Assembly: GCA_013400115.1 (NCBI GenBank)
Contig: VXBP01008597.1
Span: forward strand, 868,001-932,000
Source of the DNA: Rhinopomastus cyanomelas
Lineage: Eukaryota; Chordata; Aves; Bucerotiformes; Rhinopomastidae
Direction of reading: 5' to 3'
Length of the DNA: 64,000 nucleotides
Positions 46,233 to 58,188 of the stretch are shown piece after piece (the stretch's first letter is position 1; the number at the start of each line of letters is the position of its first letter). The position numbers and the translations under genes are program-made. Under the pieces are notes generated by a model that worked only from the letters and a program-made list of their open reading frames with translations, had not been told where the DNA came from and did not search any database.

Positions 46233-46412
46233 CCCTGACACCTTTGCAAAGCCCTGTTCCTGTAGGTCCACAGGGACAGCACCCAAATCCTGGGATGCAC
46301 TGGATGAGGCCCAGGGCAATTCCTATGCAACTAATCCCAGTGGACATTTTGGAGCATCAGCTGAGAAAATCTCATTTCCTTAACAAGACCTAACATGATA
46401 GTCTTTATAGAT

Positions 46413-46487
46413 GAATCACAGAACATTAGAGATTGGAAGGGACCTTGAAAGATCATCTATTCCAGTCCCCCCACCACAGTAGGATCC
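46413..46487 (-). mobile_element. CR1 tail fragment
   Basis: Antisense 'gaatcacagaacattagaga' to 'ccccaccacagtaggatcc'. Very short. Confidence 0.9.
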
Positions 46488-47485
46488 CTTGAAATTGCTC
46501 CTGAGTTTTTCTTATTTGTTTTAACCCCATGCTTAATTTTCATCTGCAGAAATTCAGTTACCACATGGTGATTCTCCTTTTGATGTCTCAGACCGTTTCT
46601 AAAACACATTGGTTTACATTTAAATTCTGCTGCTTGCAAGCTAGATTCTAAATCCAAGACAGAGCATGATTTGGGTTTGCAGATGCAAAGGAGTGTTTTG
46701 CAAAATTAAGACTACTGGATCAGACAACTTACAGTGACCACTGAAACTGCAGACTCATATGGCCAAACACCTTCAGTAAGGCTGTATTAAAACTGTGGTT
46801 TAGAGCCAACTCGGTCATAAACACTACAGGCAGACAGTCACTGCTGTGGGCTATCACTATCTCAGGAGCCCTAGGATCAAATGAGTTGTAAGAAAACTTG
46901 GAAGCTGGTCAAGTGTAGTGGACTACCTGAAAGAGAATGGACATGTGGTCGATCCAGACCTCTATGAGTTGCTGACAAGAGTTTGAACAGAAGGCAGTCC
47001 AGTGTAGGAGATGTGCCGTTGTACAGCTGTGCCTCACAGGCATGGGGCTAGGCTTGGGATTGCAGCACCCCCTTGAGAAAACTAAAGCAGGAAAATGTCA
47101 GAGCTGACAAAAAACATGAGTCTCACCTGGAAGAAGTTTCCACGGGTGCAAGTAAATGTCTGCCTAAAGGCTCTCTGATTTGTTACAACTACATACTTAT
47201 TCAACTAAGCATTCAATAGTATAGATTATTTCATTACATGATTTATTTATCTGATCTGTTTCTTTTGTTGACAAACCTGGGAAAATAATCTTTATGCCAC
47301 TCTTACTGTGTTTCCTCAAAATAAAGGTGGAGGTAAATTGTTTGCCACATTCAAAGCAAGGATATTGCCCCTGGTTTCAGTGCAGGTTGGGGGCATCCCC
47401 ATTTCATGTGCAGCTGCCATTCAGCCAGAGTGCTTGTGTTTACTATGATTCCTGATACAGCCTTACAAGCAGGCACTCCTCCAAC

Positions 47486-47673
47486 ACCTGGGTGACAGAG
47501 CACTGGAACAGGCTGCCCAGGGGAGTTGTGGAGTCTCCTTCCCCGGAGACATTTAAAACCCACCTGGATATTTTCCTGTGCAACTTGGTCTAGGTGATCC
47601 AGCTCTGGCAGGGTGATTGGACTAGATGATCTTTCAAGGTCCCTTCCAATCCCTAATGTTCTGTGATTCTGTA
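47486..47673 (+). mobile_element. CR1 3'-end fragment
   Basis: Sense 'ggtgacagagcactggaaca' to tail 'aatgttctgtgattctgtaa'. Young subfamily. Confidence 0.94.
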
Positions 47674-49268
47674 AAAATGTAACATTTTTAATGCTTTACA
47701 AGCACTTAATCCTCACAGTCATTCTCACTCTGTACATGAACATCCTGGGAAAGTCAATTTAACTTTTTGCTGTCTCTGCTGAAGTAACACCAGGATGCTT
47801 CACTTCATGCTGTGCGGTCAGCGTTAGAAATAACCAAAGACTGCTGGGGTCCTCCAGCGGAAACATGCACCAGCACAAAGCATGTCACAGCCACGACAGC
47901 TGAGGTCAGATTAGAATAACCTTGTTAATTTTTAATCAGTTTCTTTTCAGTTCAAGGGCATGGGATCACATCCCTGGTGCTGGTGAGCTGCTTGCTGCAT
48001 CACAGTTTTCTCTCGTTATTCCTTTGGAGGAACGTTCCTTTGGTAAAGTGAGTTACTTCTCTGTGGCTCTGGGCTTCCCAAGTGACACAGTCTTCTAGCT
48101 CTTACCAAGGGCTCAAAGCCTAGAAAGTCCTGGGTGCCCTGTCTACCTAACGTAGGATTTCTTAAAATGAAATTTAATGAAAACAATGCATCAAAATTAT
48201 TCTTTTTGGAAGTTTTAAATATCTACTTCTTCTTCCAAACGGAGCAAAATAACAAAGCAGAAGTTAGGAGTTCTGCTCTGACGTGCATGCAGTCCGTGTG
48301 ATTGCCAGACCTCTGTGTCTACAGCAGTGTGAGTTTGACATGGCTCTTTGCACAGACAAGACTTTTGCAAACGTTACCTGGTAGATTTGTTGGCACCTTG
48401 TCAAATGTGTGCTGACCTGCTGCTTGTTTTTGATAAAATGTAGAAACCTAGGATCCTAGAAACTTTTACTTAAGCAAAAAGAATTTAAATTGCCTCAGAA
48501 GTTGAGGACAGAGAGGAAGAGACGAGATGATCACGTATGTTTTGTATAAGTAGGACAGAAAGTTTGGGGTCCTAAGAAACCACAGGACTGTAGCTTAGAA
48601 AGTGTGAGAGTTACTCTCTGAACAAGGTTATTTTACCTACTTCCCTTTTTGACGTTTTAGGGAGCACTGAAGACACTCAAAGCCAAAATTGTCACTTTGC
48701 CTCAGGAGACAGAGCAATAAACAAGGCAAATAAAAATCTCCTGGTAGCAGACAAGAGATAATGCTTCTCCTGAGACAGGTACAGAGCACTCAGAACGAAA
48801 ATGCTCGATTGATGCTTGTCCACGGCCACCCTTCTTAGAGTGAAGAAAACCACAGTTCCTGCACCAGATTTGTAGTTTCTGTACAAGATTCTCTTTCATC
48901 ATATTTCCAACAGAAATCAGAACTGTAGATAGAGCAAATAAAAGACATGCCTAGAAACAAGAGAAAGAACACACATTTAGACAAGACACAGAAGTGGCCA
49001 TCTAAAGGTGTGTGTGAGTAGAGATCATTTCACTCTTTGTTAAACGGTCAAGCAGAGGTTAAGAGCTAACCTAAGCATTAACACTTTACAAATCTCAAGC
49101 CTCACTACTAGGTGTACTTGCTAGAGCTATGGTACATATGTGTTCCCTGGAATTACTAGCAACAGAGTGTGAGGTCAGGAACCCAAGAATGAGATCAGGG
49201 TTCCTAGGTGAGTTTCCATATTGCATTCTCAAAGGAGTCTCTTTCAGAATGTGCAGAGGTCCAGCTAG

Positions 49269-49370
49269 ATCACAGAATCATAGAATCATTAGGGATCGGA
49301 AGGGACCTTGAAAGATCATCTAGTCCAATCTTCCTGCCAAAGGAGGATCACCCAGACCAAGTCACACAGG
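49269..49370 (-). mobile_element. CR1 tail fragment
   Basis: Antisense 'atcacagaatcatagaatca' to 'accaagtcacacaggaa'. A short tandem of 'aaaggatacaagagg' (about two units) follows at 49371-49398. Confidence 0.92.
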
Positions 49371-49465
49371 AAAGGATACAAGAGGAAAGGATACAAGATG
49401 CCAAACATGTGTTGTCGTCACGTGTGATATTTGGGGTGAAACCGTTTCTCCCTTTGTGTTGATAT

Positions 49466-49628
49466 GGAATGGGCGGCCCAGGATGGTGGTTAGTCACTAT
49501 CTATCCCTGGGAGAGTTTAAAAGTAGTGTTGGGGGATATGGTTTAGGGGTGAACTTGTAGAGTAGGATTGATGGTTGGACTCGATGATCCCAAGGGTCTC
49601 TTCCAACCTGAATGATACTGTGATTCTA
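49466..49628 (+). mobile_element. Older CR1 3' fragment
   Basis: Sense 'atggaatgggcggcccagga' to 'gatactgtgattctata', with 'ggtgaacttgtagagtagga' marking the same subfamily as 41258-41514. Confidence 0.87.
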
Positions 49629-50647
49629 TATAGTGCCTGGGGTACTGGAGATCCTACTTCTATTGGCTTCCCATCATGTCATTACATAAAAGAATGAGAA
49701 TTCAGCCTTCCACTTTTGCAGCGTTTGATGTGAAAGACAAAGCAGATAAAAGGGGTGACCTGGGATCCCACACTTCACAAGATTTTGGATTAAATGATCA
49801 AAATATTTCTACAGGTTTTGAAATTTCTACTTTTCTACCACAAATAAAGGCAGATTCAAAAACACCAGAATTCTGATTTCTTTTTTAGCACATTTGAGAA
49901 TTAGCAAATCTGACTTATTCCTGCTGTGTCAAAAACTTCACTTTGCACCAACCCAAATCACACTTTCAGATGACAGCAACAGGAATTCTCATCTATCATT
50001 TTCCTTCCTGGAAACTACTGATTTCAATAATGGTAATTTATTGCATCTTCTACCTACGCAGAAATGCTTTTTAAAGCATTTCTGTGTGGAAAACCATCAT
50101 GTGAAGTACGTCTGTTTCCCCTTGAAAGCACCGTGTTATTAGTTCTGTATCACTGTGCTAATATTTAATGCTGTAAAAGTTTTTTTATTTTCAATTTCAT
50201 AGAAGTAATTATTTCATGCAAAAAATTCTTCAGGAGAAGCCCTCTCGCTTAGCAAATGGCATTTTCTAAGTTTGATCGTGTTGTGGCTAACTTTGCAAAC
50301 ACTTCTTTCCCAAAAGTGAACTGGTCTGAGTGCTAAGAGAGGGGGACAACACAGCTACCAGGGAATAAAAAAGGGCAGAAACAAAGCTGATGTATTGAAG
50401 ATTATGATTCCTGCGCATACGGCAAATCCTCTGTGCTATTTAGAAAGATCTCCTTGTTTACTTTCCCAGACAGCATAAAAGAAGTCCTGCAGCTGGGCAA
50501 CAACATTTCCGCATCGCGCGCAAGCTATTTGCAAGTTCCTTGGGTTACAGTGACACCTTAAGGTAGTTCCAGTGTCTTTCAAAACGATCCGTAAAATGTA
50601 AAGTTCTCCCGTCGATAACCTTTTACAGCCCGTTCGTATCAGCAAGG

Positions 50648-50728
50648 AATCATAGAATCATAAGGGATTGGAAGGGACCTGGGAAGATCATCCAGTCCAT
50701 TCCCCCTGCCAGAGCAGGAACTGCTCTG
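50648..50728 (-). mobile_element. CR1 tail fragment
   Basis: Antisense 'aatcatagaatcataaggga' to 'cccctgccagagcaggaac'. Faces the plus-strand CR1 starting near 50930. Confidence 0.9.
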
Positions 50729-50929
50729 ATGCTTTTAGAAATCCTCTTAACACAGGTTACTCAAAGGATCATTTCATGTTCAAGTTTGCCTGTTTTTTCT
50801 GTTGCTTTTATAAGGAAAATAGATGTTAAAGGGGAACAGTCTTTGATACTGTCTTTCCTTCATGTTTAATAGATAATCTATGCCAGGCAGTGCTTGCCAG
50901 CATGCTGTTTGAAAGTGTCTATGATGAAG

Positions 50930-51452
50930 GGAGTGGAACATCCTGGGGTGGATCAGAAGCAGGGTGGTTCTCCTCCCCCTCTAATCTGCCCTGGTGAGAT
51001 TGCATCTGGAATACTGTGTCCAGTGAAGATGATGAAGGAAGTAGAACATCTCCCTCACGAGGAAAGGCTGAAGGAGCTGGGTCTCTTTAGCTTGGAGAAA
51101 AGGAGACTGAGGGCTGACCTGATTAATGTTTATAAATATGAGAAGTGTGGGTGTCAGGAGGATGGAGCCAAGCTCTTCTCAATGTCATCTAATGATAGGA
51201 GAAGGGGCAGTGGGTGTAAGCTGGAACATAGGAGGTTCCACATCAATGTGAGAAGGATCTTCTTCACGGTGAGGGTAACAGAGCACTGGAACAGGTTGTC
51301 CAGGGGTGTTGTGGAGTCCCCTTCTCTGGAGACGTTTAAACCTGCCTGGATATGTTCATGCATGACTTGATCTAGGTGACCCTGCTGTGGCAGGGGGATT
51401 GGACTTTATTATCTTTTGGGGTCCCTTCCAAACCCTAACACTCTGTAACTCC
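50930..51452 (+). mobile_element. CR1 LINE 3' fragment
   Basis: Sense CR1 with the RT C-terminal blocks MMKEVEHLPHEERLKELGLF and SLEKRRLRADLINVYKY, then the 3' UTR and tail 'ccctaacactctgtaact'. An internal deletion near 51020 joins 'gtgtccagtg' to 'aagatgatgaagg', removing the HLEYC-downstream block. One of the longest 3' copies here. Confidence 0.95.
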
Positions 51453-52495
51453 TCTGGATCACTTACCTGCAGCTATCTTTAACATTTCTCATTCAGTCTC
51501 ACAGTGCCCATAGAACAGTAGCAAAACCCACCTGTCCACTCATCACCCACCTCCATTACACAATCTGGCAGTTTGCCAGAGCTGGACCATCAAGCAAAGA
51601 CAGTCCCAGCTTCAGTTTCCCCCTGCAGCCCCTCATGGCAAAGCATGAAGAGCAACAGGCACAACAATTAGGCTGTTACTGTCTTAAATTCAGCAGCGTC
51701 TTACCAAATAGTACCATAAAAAAGGTAACTGTCCGGGCCCAGCGATTTTTGTTACCCTTCCACACAGCCATGGGCTGCTGTGGGCATTGATGTAGGAAAG
51801 AAAAACCAAAGAGAGAAGCTGCAAGAGATGTCTTAGAACATGGCTGTGCTTCCTTGATGGATGCAGCTGTGCAATGAATGGACACGCTGCCATCCTCAGA
51901 AAATGAAAATATCGAGGGAATAAGAGCCACTTGATACTACCTTTCCACTCCTACCCAATTCATCTCTTCCTTTACTCTCTCCTCCCACACCATCTCCAGC
52001 CAACAGCTATGCTTCTAAGCAGATCAGGTCTCAGATGCCCACTATTTGATCAACTTATACCACACAAAAAGCAAAGAACCAGCTTCCTTCAGACTGTTGG
52101 CAAACTCATAGCCTGACAGTGTATCTTGAAACTCTGGTTTAGAGAGAGGGCTGGTTTCTGGGTAAATGGGCTGTGAAAACGCAAACTGAGGTCACTGTGT
52201 CATCAGAACCCAAAGTCCTGACGTGAGCGTAGCGTGCTTCCAGCACAACGTAAAGCTAAACTTTAGAAACATTTAGTGTGACTGGTCTTGCCCAGGACTT
52301 CTGTTCTCTGCAGGAAGACGATATGTGATCACATCACACAGATGACTGGACAGCAGTCTCTCTTAAGAAACCAACTTAAAATTATATGGGATAAACTGTA
52401 TTTCAAAAAAGTACCCAGTGATGTTTTCTAAATAAATTATTAGTTAATTTTATGGAAATTTTAAATAAAGATATCACGAAAATATGAAAAGTTCA

Positions 52496-52501
52496 TTTAT
52501 T
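52496..52501 (-). terminator. Candidate distal poly(A) signal of SCYL2
   Basis: AATAAA on the minus strand about 5 kb past the stop. Chosen because CR1-type repeats resume beyond it; other hexamers are possible. Confidence 0.3.
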
Positions 52502-55500
52502 TCCATAGGCAACTTCATTCAGAGTACAAAGTGATATGAATTTCTTGAAACTGTCACTGTACCTTGTACATATTCTGTAAGTAACTGATCTAAAAGTTGA
52601 TACAAGAATAGATTTGCTTCTGAAGAGCTGTCCAATAAACCAGCTACACACTAATGCCATGTTATGACAGTTCTACTTGTGAACCACAGCTGACACTACA
52701 GTAACTTCACTTTATAAATCTCATGAGAATTTTAATGATTTACAATCAAAACATAAAACTGCCACTAGTACAGAGACTGTACAATTAGACAAACAAGTAT
52801 TAAATATTCTGCACAAGGCCTGAGTTCACTCTATCACATTTTGATTTACAGCTTCATCTCAGAAATCTGTACAGCAGCTAGAACGGTTTCAGAGAACTTA
52901 AAGACAGTAACAACTTCAAGGGATAATTGTTCCGTCGATAACAAGTGTGAGGCCTGGAAGGCAGCAGGATTTGGCGTATGAAGCCAAGGTTTCAGCTCCT
53001 TGTGTCGTTTCCTTGTAAAGCTGTCAAAACCTGATGGAAAGTACCGTACAAGGCAGGCCCTCACTTGAAAATCAGCCAGCTCATCTCTTCAGATTGGTTT
53101 CCTCACATCTGTTTCAGAGGAAAAGTTCATAAGGAGTATATAAAATGCAGCATCTATGTTATTAACAAAGAACAGAAAAGGGTCACATATACAACAGGGT
53201 ATTTTTTCAGTACTCCCCCCTCATTTCTTTCATTGGCAATGGCACAGATCAGCGGTATCCCACCCACTCCCAGTAAAAAAACTCCAATAAACAAAGGTCA
53301 CTCTAAAGTCCAGCAGCTCATCTGCAATGAGAGATCAAATGTTCATAAACTCATGTTTTAAAACATTCCTTTTCTGCTCAAGTCCTGTAGGTGTCAGGAG
53401 AATAAGCACATAGCAGATAACAGAAGTATCATACAATTGTTATCTGTACAGAAGCCTTGTGAAATTGGATTAAAAGTCTAACTTCTCATTTAACCTTTGC
53501 CCTTTCAGTGCAACTGAACCAAAAAAACCCCCTAAACTCCTGCAATCTATATACACAATTACTTATCTATCTACAGACACAGGTTACATTAGAGCAGGGA
53601 TTATAATACAAGAGTTAACACGGATTTTCCTTCCTTTAAAAGGCCATTGGGGTATTTCTTAAAGATCCGTGTAAGGTGTTCCTAAAACCGTAAAACTGAA
53701 CAGAAAAGGAAAGTTTTAAACAATAAGGCTTGAAATGAAGGCCACCTGTACATCCAAAACCTCATCCTTTTGCTTAGGGTACTTGGTTTCTGTGCAGACC
53801 ACAACTTCCCCATGACATTTCTTATTCACATCACCATTGAGAGAAGATGACACAGTATCTTCTTTGACACTAAGACATTGTACCCCTGCTCCCAGCAAAA
53901 TTTTTCTCCCCGTCTCCCACATAATTGTTGTTCAAAATAATAATTTACTGTTCAAAAGACTCCTCTGGTACTGTTGTCCTCCTGCATAAGCAGGTTCCAC
54001 AGGGTGTTCTTTGTCTTATTCACAACACTTGTGTGATGAAAAGGAACAGAAAATCTCCATCCTCCTCATCACACTTGTACCATTTCGCTCCCTGTTTCTC
54101 CCACCTTGAGAGAGGCAGATCAAGGGACTTTTACAATAATTAGTAATTCAGCAGTTTCAAGGTTCCTCTCCACCAGCCTCAGCAGAGAGTTTTTCAAGCC
54201 TCTTTAATCAGATCTGGCAGGATTAGTTTCTTTTCTAAAACCTGACTTTTCACAGGATGCTTTAGACTTTCATACTTCAAACCAAACAGAACCAGCAGTT
54301 CTAATGTAAAACCCTGCTGTCTTGCTGCCGTCACATTCACTCAGCACACACCAGAGCAACCAAAGCACAACTGATGCTTACACTTCAGATAAGGAGCTAT
54401 TTCCACTCTTTTTTTCCTTCTGTAGTAAACATAATATAGATAATTCGAGAACAGGAGCCAACTCTCTTTATTTCTCCTTTATAAATTAAAGCAAACCAAA
54501 GGTGGGCTGGGCAGCTGAGTTCAGCCCGTGCTCCATTTTCCATGGAGGAGTGATCTGCTTACTATGGGCAAGCACAGCAGGTGCACAGAGTAGAGGCTCC
54601 AAGGTGATGACAATAACTACTAGGCTTCCTTTTCTTTCCCTTTACATTAGCTAAAATACAAATTTCGTATCACTTCAGAGTACTGTTCACGGATTGTAAA
54701 AAGCAATGACATCAGGTCACTTTTTTGATGACAGAATTTGCAATTTCTTAACCAGCCAGCAATTCAAACCTGTGGTTTCTGTTCTGTTTTGCAGTAGGGT
54801 GAGACAGTCCCTCTTCTTCAGGCCAGTCTAGATGTAACACTGCTTTCCACCCAAGTCCAGAAACAGAAGGCCCCTGGAATGTCCACTTTTTATAACATCC
54901 ATTCCTCTCTTTCCCTAACAACAACTTGGATGTGAAGTCCAATTGTTGCTCTTGAATGGTATTCATTCTGTTGGCAACATGAGTCTTCCAGCCTCTTTCT
55001 GAAGATAACTTACTGTTGTAGGAGACAAGCAGCACATGGTCTCGGTGACTCACTCCTTGCAACTTTATGTGCACCCAGTTTCCTGACACACTAAACAGGA
55101 AGAGGGATCTGAGCCTCATATTTTAACTGACATTATACTTTTATCTTTTTTAATAAATAGAAAAGATGGTTTTAACCTTCATAAGCACCATTTTTAAATT
55201 GTTATTCTTCTAATCTGGTTATTCTAAAAAATTGCATCAAACCGGAGAAATCAAAATCATGTTTCCAAATATAAGCAGAAAAAAATTCCTATTACTTGAG
55301 CCAGATAAAGATCTTATACATCACATTACAGCTGCATGGAAGATCCTCTTTTAATTTGAGATTGTAGGATTTAAGATTATATTCTCAGATAGCACATACC
55401 CCACACCCCACAGTTCAGGAGCACTAGCATAAAATACCTGATCAATTTTTTTCAGTTAATTTTCTCTACAATAAGTTAAATTAAAATCCAGTTCTGAAAA

Positions 55501-57460
55501 GTCCCAGACCACTGGGATAAGGGACTAAAACCCCAGATCAGGACACCAACATTTAAGACTGCCTTCACCACAGATGTATTAATTTAATACATTGTAGAGT
55601 CCTAAGAGATGATATTTTTACTATAAACTTATTTTCCAAATAAATTCTCAGAATACAGATTCAAGTAATTCTCCCAAGGCTTGCCTTAAGTTACCCTAAC
55701 AAAATGTAGCTTTCCAAAGTTGAAATAAAAGAAGACGTTAGTGTGACTGAGAGCATATGAATTAGTTTAACAGTTCCAGTATTGTCTTAAGTTTACACAG
55801 ACATCTTAACGTACCTACAGTGTTTACCATGAATATTAACAGCACACAAGCATCACAACATGTTAGGTGTTCATTTCTAAACCACAATTTCACTGGTCCC
55901 AGGTATTTTAAAATAACAGGACTAAGGCAGCAGCTACAATACATAAACAATCCTTTAAGAATATGGTTTAATGCTATTACTGCTTAAACTGTGGAAATAT
56001 AACAAGTCACATTTACAGCATAAGGCCCTTTGGTTTCTTAAGCAGCAAATGAAAAAACTATTTCTTCAGTGAAAGGCTTTAAAAAATAAAGCATGTAGGC
56101 TTTCCATAAAAAAAGGTAACTAGTTCTTTCCTTGTCAAAATAGCCAGCTATAGTCTTCAAAACACTATGTAAGAAAGATCCTGAAATCCCTAGGAAAGAA
56201 CAAGATAAAACCCAACAGCAGTGTCTGAGAGAGCACAGATTCTATCATGGGCAAGCTGAACATCCACCTTCTGGGAAGTAGAAGAAACTACTGTTTGGTT
56301 GTCTGGAGAGGTTTATTAAATTTGGAGTAAATACAATAAAAAGGATCTGTGTTTACCATATGTTCTAGAGTTTACAAATCTGTATTCGACAAATTTGTCT
56401 TATCCATCATAATGACTCGAGTTCAGGTTACAATGAAAGAACGTGTTCTAGTCAAGGCAATGTATGGCAGTCTGCTTTTTCACACAACCATGCACACCTT
56501 GTCTGAGGCAATCCTTCTCCATCTTGTCAACAGAGCTAAACATTAAAAGCAATTCAAGTTGTTTCTGTGTAGCTAAACTGTGTGTTTAGTTATACTGAAC
56601 TGATTCCCTGCTGAGGCTGTCAACACCTCAGTTTTACAGACAACACTTCTTTTTTCAGGAGGCCCCAAAACTACTTTTTTCACACCAGTTAAAAGCAGTA
56701 TCACACTAGCCAAAACACCAGAATATATTAAAAGTGTGATAAAGTCATTACATGTATTTTAAAATCCTGCCTAAGCGGCGCACTGCTTTTGCTATTGGGC
56801 TGGCAACAAAGATCCAGTGTTACAAGACGGGGTGTAAACCAGCACAGCCATACAAGTAGCCTTCCTACTCTGTCCCAAACTTGCACAAGATTTTAAAACA
56901 ACTTTGTATGCTTCCTGAATCACGTTATAGCTTACTGCCACATTACTTTTTTTCTGATGTAAGAGAATTAACTTTTTCTCTCCTTAGCCTCATACAGTTA
57001 CGGTTAGAGCGCTTTCTATCTAATGTGGCTGCCAAAAGGTTTTGAGGTAACGTAAGAATTCACTTTTTTCAAAACTGTGATAACAGCACAAACTTGTGCA
57101 ATGCAAATTTTCCATGAGAATTTAGCAGACACTGGCAGGGCTGGGCTGCAGGACTGTGTCTGCTGGCATAATTGCCCCTTACGCCTTGGTGTTATATTTC
57201 AGAAACAGAATTGTGTTGGAAATTTCATAGGAGTTGATTGAGTACACTTCTGAATAACTTTGAAATATTTGGCCACTTCTTTTTTGACTGCAATTTGCAT
57301 CCTACCTCCAGTGTTCTGATGTTTGGTAACCAGACAGGAAATCTGCAGCATCTAAGATGACTTTGCACTGCAATTCCACTGCAGTACCAGGTGAACAGAA
57401 AATCCAGTCTCTTCCAGTGCAAAAGTCTTTGCTGGGTTGAAAGCTTTCACAAGACATGCT

Positions 57461-57466
57461 TTTATT
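57461..57466 (-). terminator. Candidate proximal poly(A) signal of SCYL2
   Basis: AATAAA on the minus strand about 70 bp past the stop codon. Would give a very short 3' UTR if used. Confidence 0.35.
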
Positions 57467-57537
57467 AATAAATAAAAAGATGTTAATCAGCTTACCCATG
57501 ATCCAAATTTCATTGATCTTTGAAAGAAGAAAACACA

Positions 57538-58188
57538 TTACCCAAAAAGATCTTTTAAGTCATTACTAGCTGAGCTGCTGTTTGTCATTGTGTTTGCTGG
57601 CTGTGCAAAGTTCTGAGGAGCAAAGAAAGGATTCCCCTGTATACCAAAACCAGGCTGTCCTATCATGTTCATCTGAGGTCCCAAGACTGAACTGCTCGCG
57701 CTTGGGGATGCTTGTGGGGCTACAAACTGGTTAACCCATTGACTTGATTTCTGTTGAGCCATCTGCTTCATACTAACTTTGGGTTTTTGAGGACCAAAAA
57801 GGTTATCTAAAGCAGACATATCTGGGGGTCTGTTTTGTTGTGTCATTGGAGACACTCCAGATGCAGCATTCATAGGACTGTAGTTTGGCATATTGGCAGT
57901 GGGTACAATGCTCATCTTGGGTGTTCCGGCTGCACTTGGACCACTGAAGAAATTCTGAGCAGTGAGACCAGCTCCCATACTGAATCCAGCAGTCTGAAAA
58001 CCCATGGTAGTACTCAGTCCATTTGTTACATTTCTCTTTGTGTTGTCAATAGCTGATGAAAATCCCATTCCGACGCCCACAGAAGGGACCGATGAGAAGG
58101 TGTTTGAAGATGCAACGTTAGCTTTGTTGACAGAATGGCCAGTCAAAGATGACATATTATCTATCAAGGTATCTGTCAAGTCTTTCGT
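57538..58188 (-). CDS. SCYL2: SCYL2 last coding exon
   Basis: 651 bp; acceptor 'tattttgcag', then TKDLTDTLIDNMSSLTGHSV and the disordered tail with TKRNVTNGLSTTMGFQTAGF, MSALDNLFGPQKPKVSMKQM, MNMIGQPGFGIQGNPFFAPQ and NDLKDLFG, stop TAA at 57538-57540. The DNLFGPQKPKVSM, NPF and DLKDLFG blocks are the best conserved parts of the family tail and fit clathrin-coat and EH-protein binding. Confidence 0.97.
   Translation of the reverse strand, partial: TKDLTDTLIDNMSSLTGHSVNKANVASSNTFSSVPSVGVGMGFSSAIDNTKRNVTNGLSTTMGFQTAGFSMGAGLTAQNFFSGPSAAGTPKMSIVPTANMPNYSPMNAASGVSPMTQQNRPPDMSALDNLFGPQKPKVSMKQMAQQKSSQWVNQFVAPQASPSASSSVLGPQMNMIGQPGFGIQGNPFFAPQNFAQPANTMTNSSSASNDLKDLFG

Larger units (their letters stand above)
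43399..52495. other. Intergenic region between SLC17A8 and SCYL2
   Basis: About 9 kb containing the SLC17A8 5' UTR and promoter side plus eight CR1 pieces (listed). A moderately GC-rich stretch near 43.6-43.9 kb lies just upstream of the start codon and could be part of the promoter region; no TATA box or CpG island is clear. 43900-45150, 46490-47480, 47680-49260 and 51460-52495 hold nothing I recognise. Confidence 0.6.
52496..57537 (-). other. SCYL2: Probable long 3' UTR of SCYL2
   Basis: Follows the SCYL2 stop directly on the minus strand. It is AT-rich and free of CR1, unlike the rest of the window, which fits transcribed and constrained 3' UTR sequence. It holds open frames of 123 (54748-55119), 68 (53716-53922) and 72 codons (52846-53064) on the same strand that match nothing I know. 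The extent is inferred. Confidence 0.5.

Noticed and set aside
50894..51370. 158-codon open frame with LPHEERLKELGLFSLEKRRL
   Set aside because: This is the decayed CR1 reverse-transcriptase C-terminus, not a host gene.
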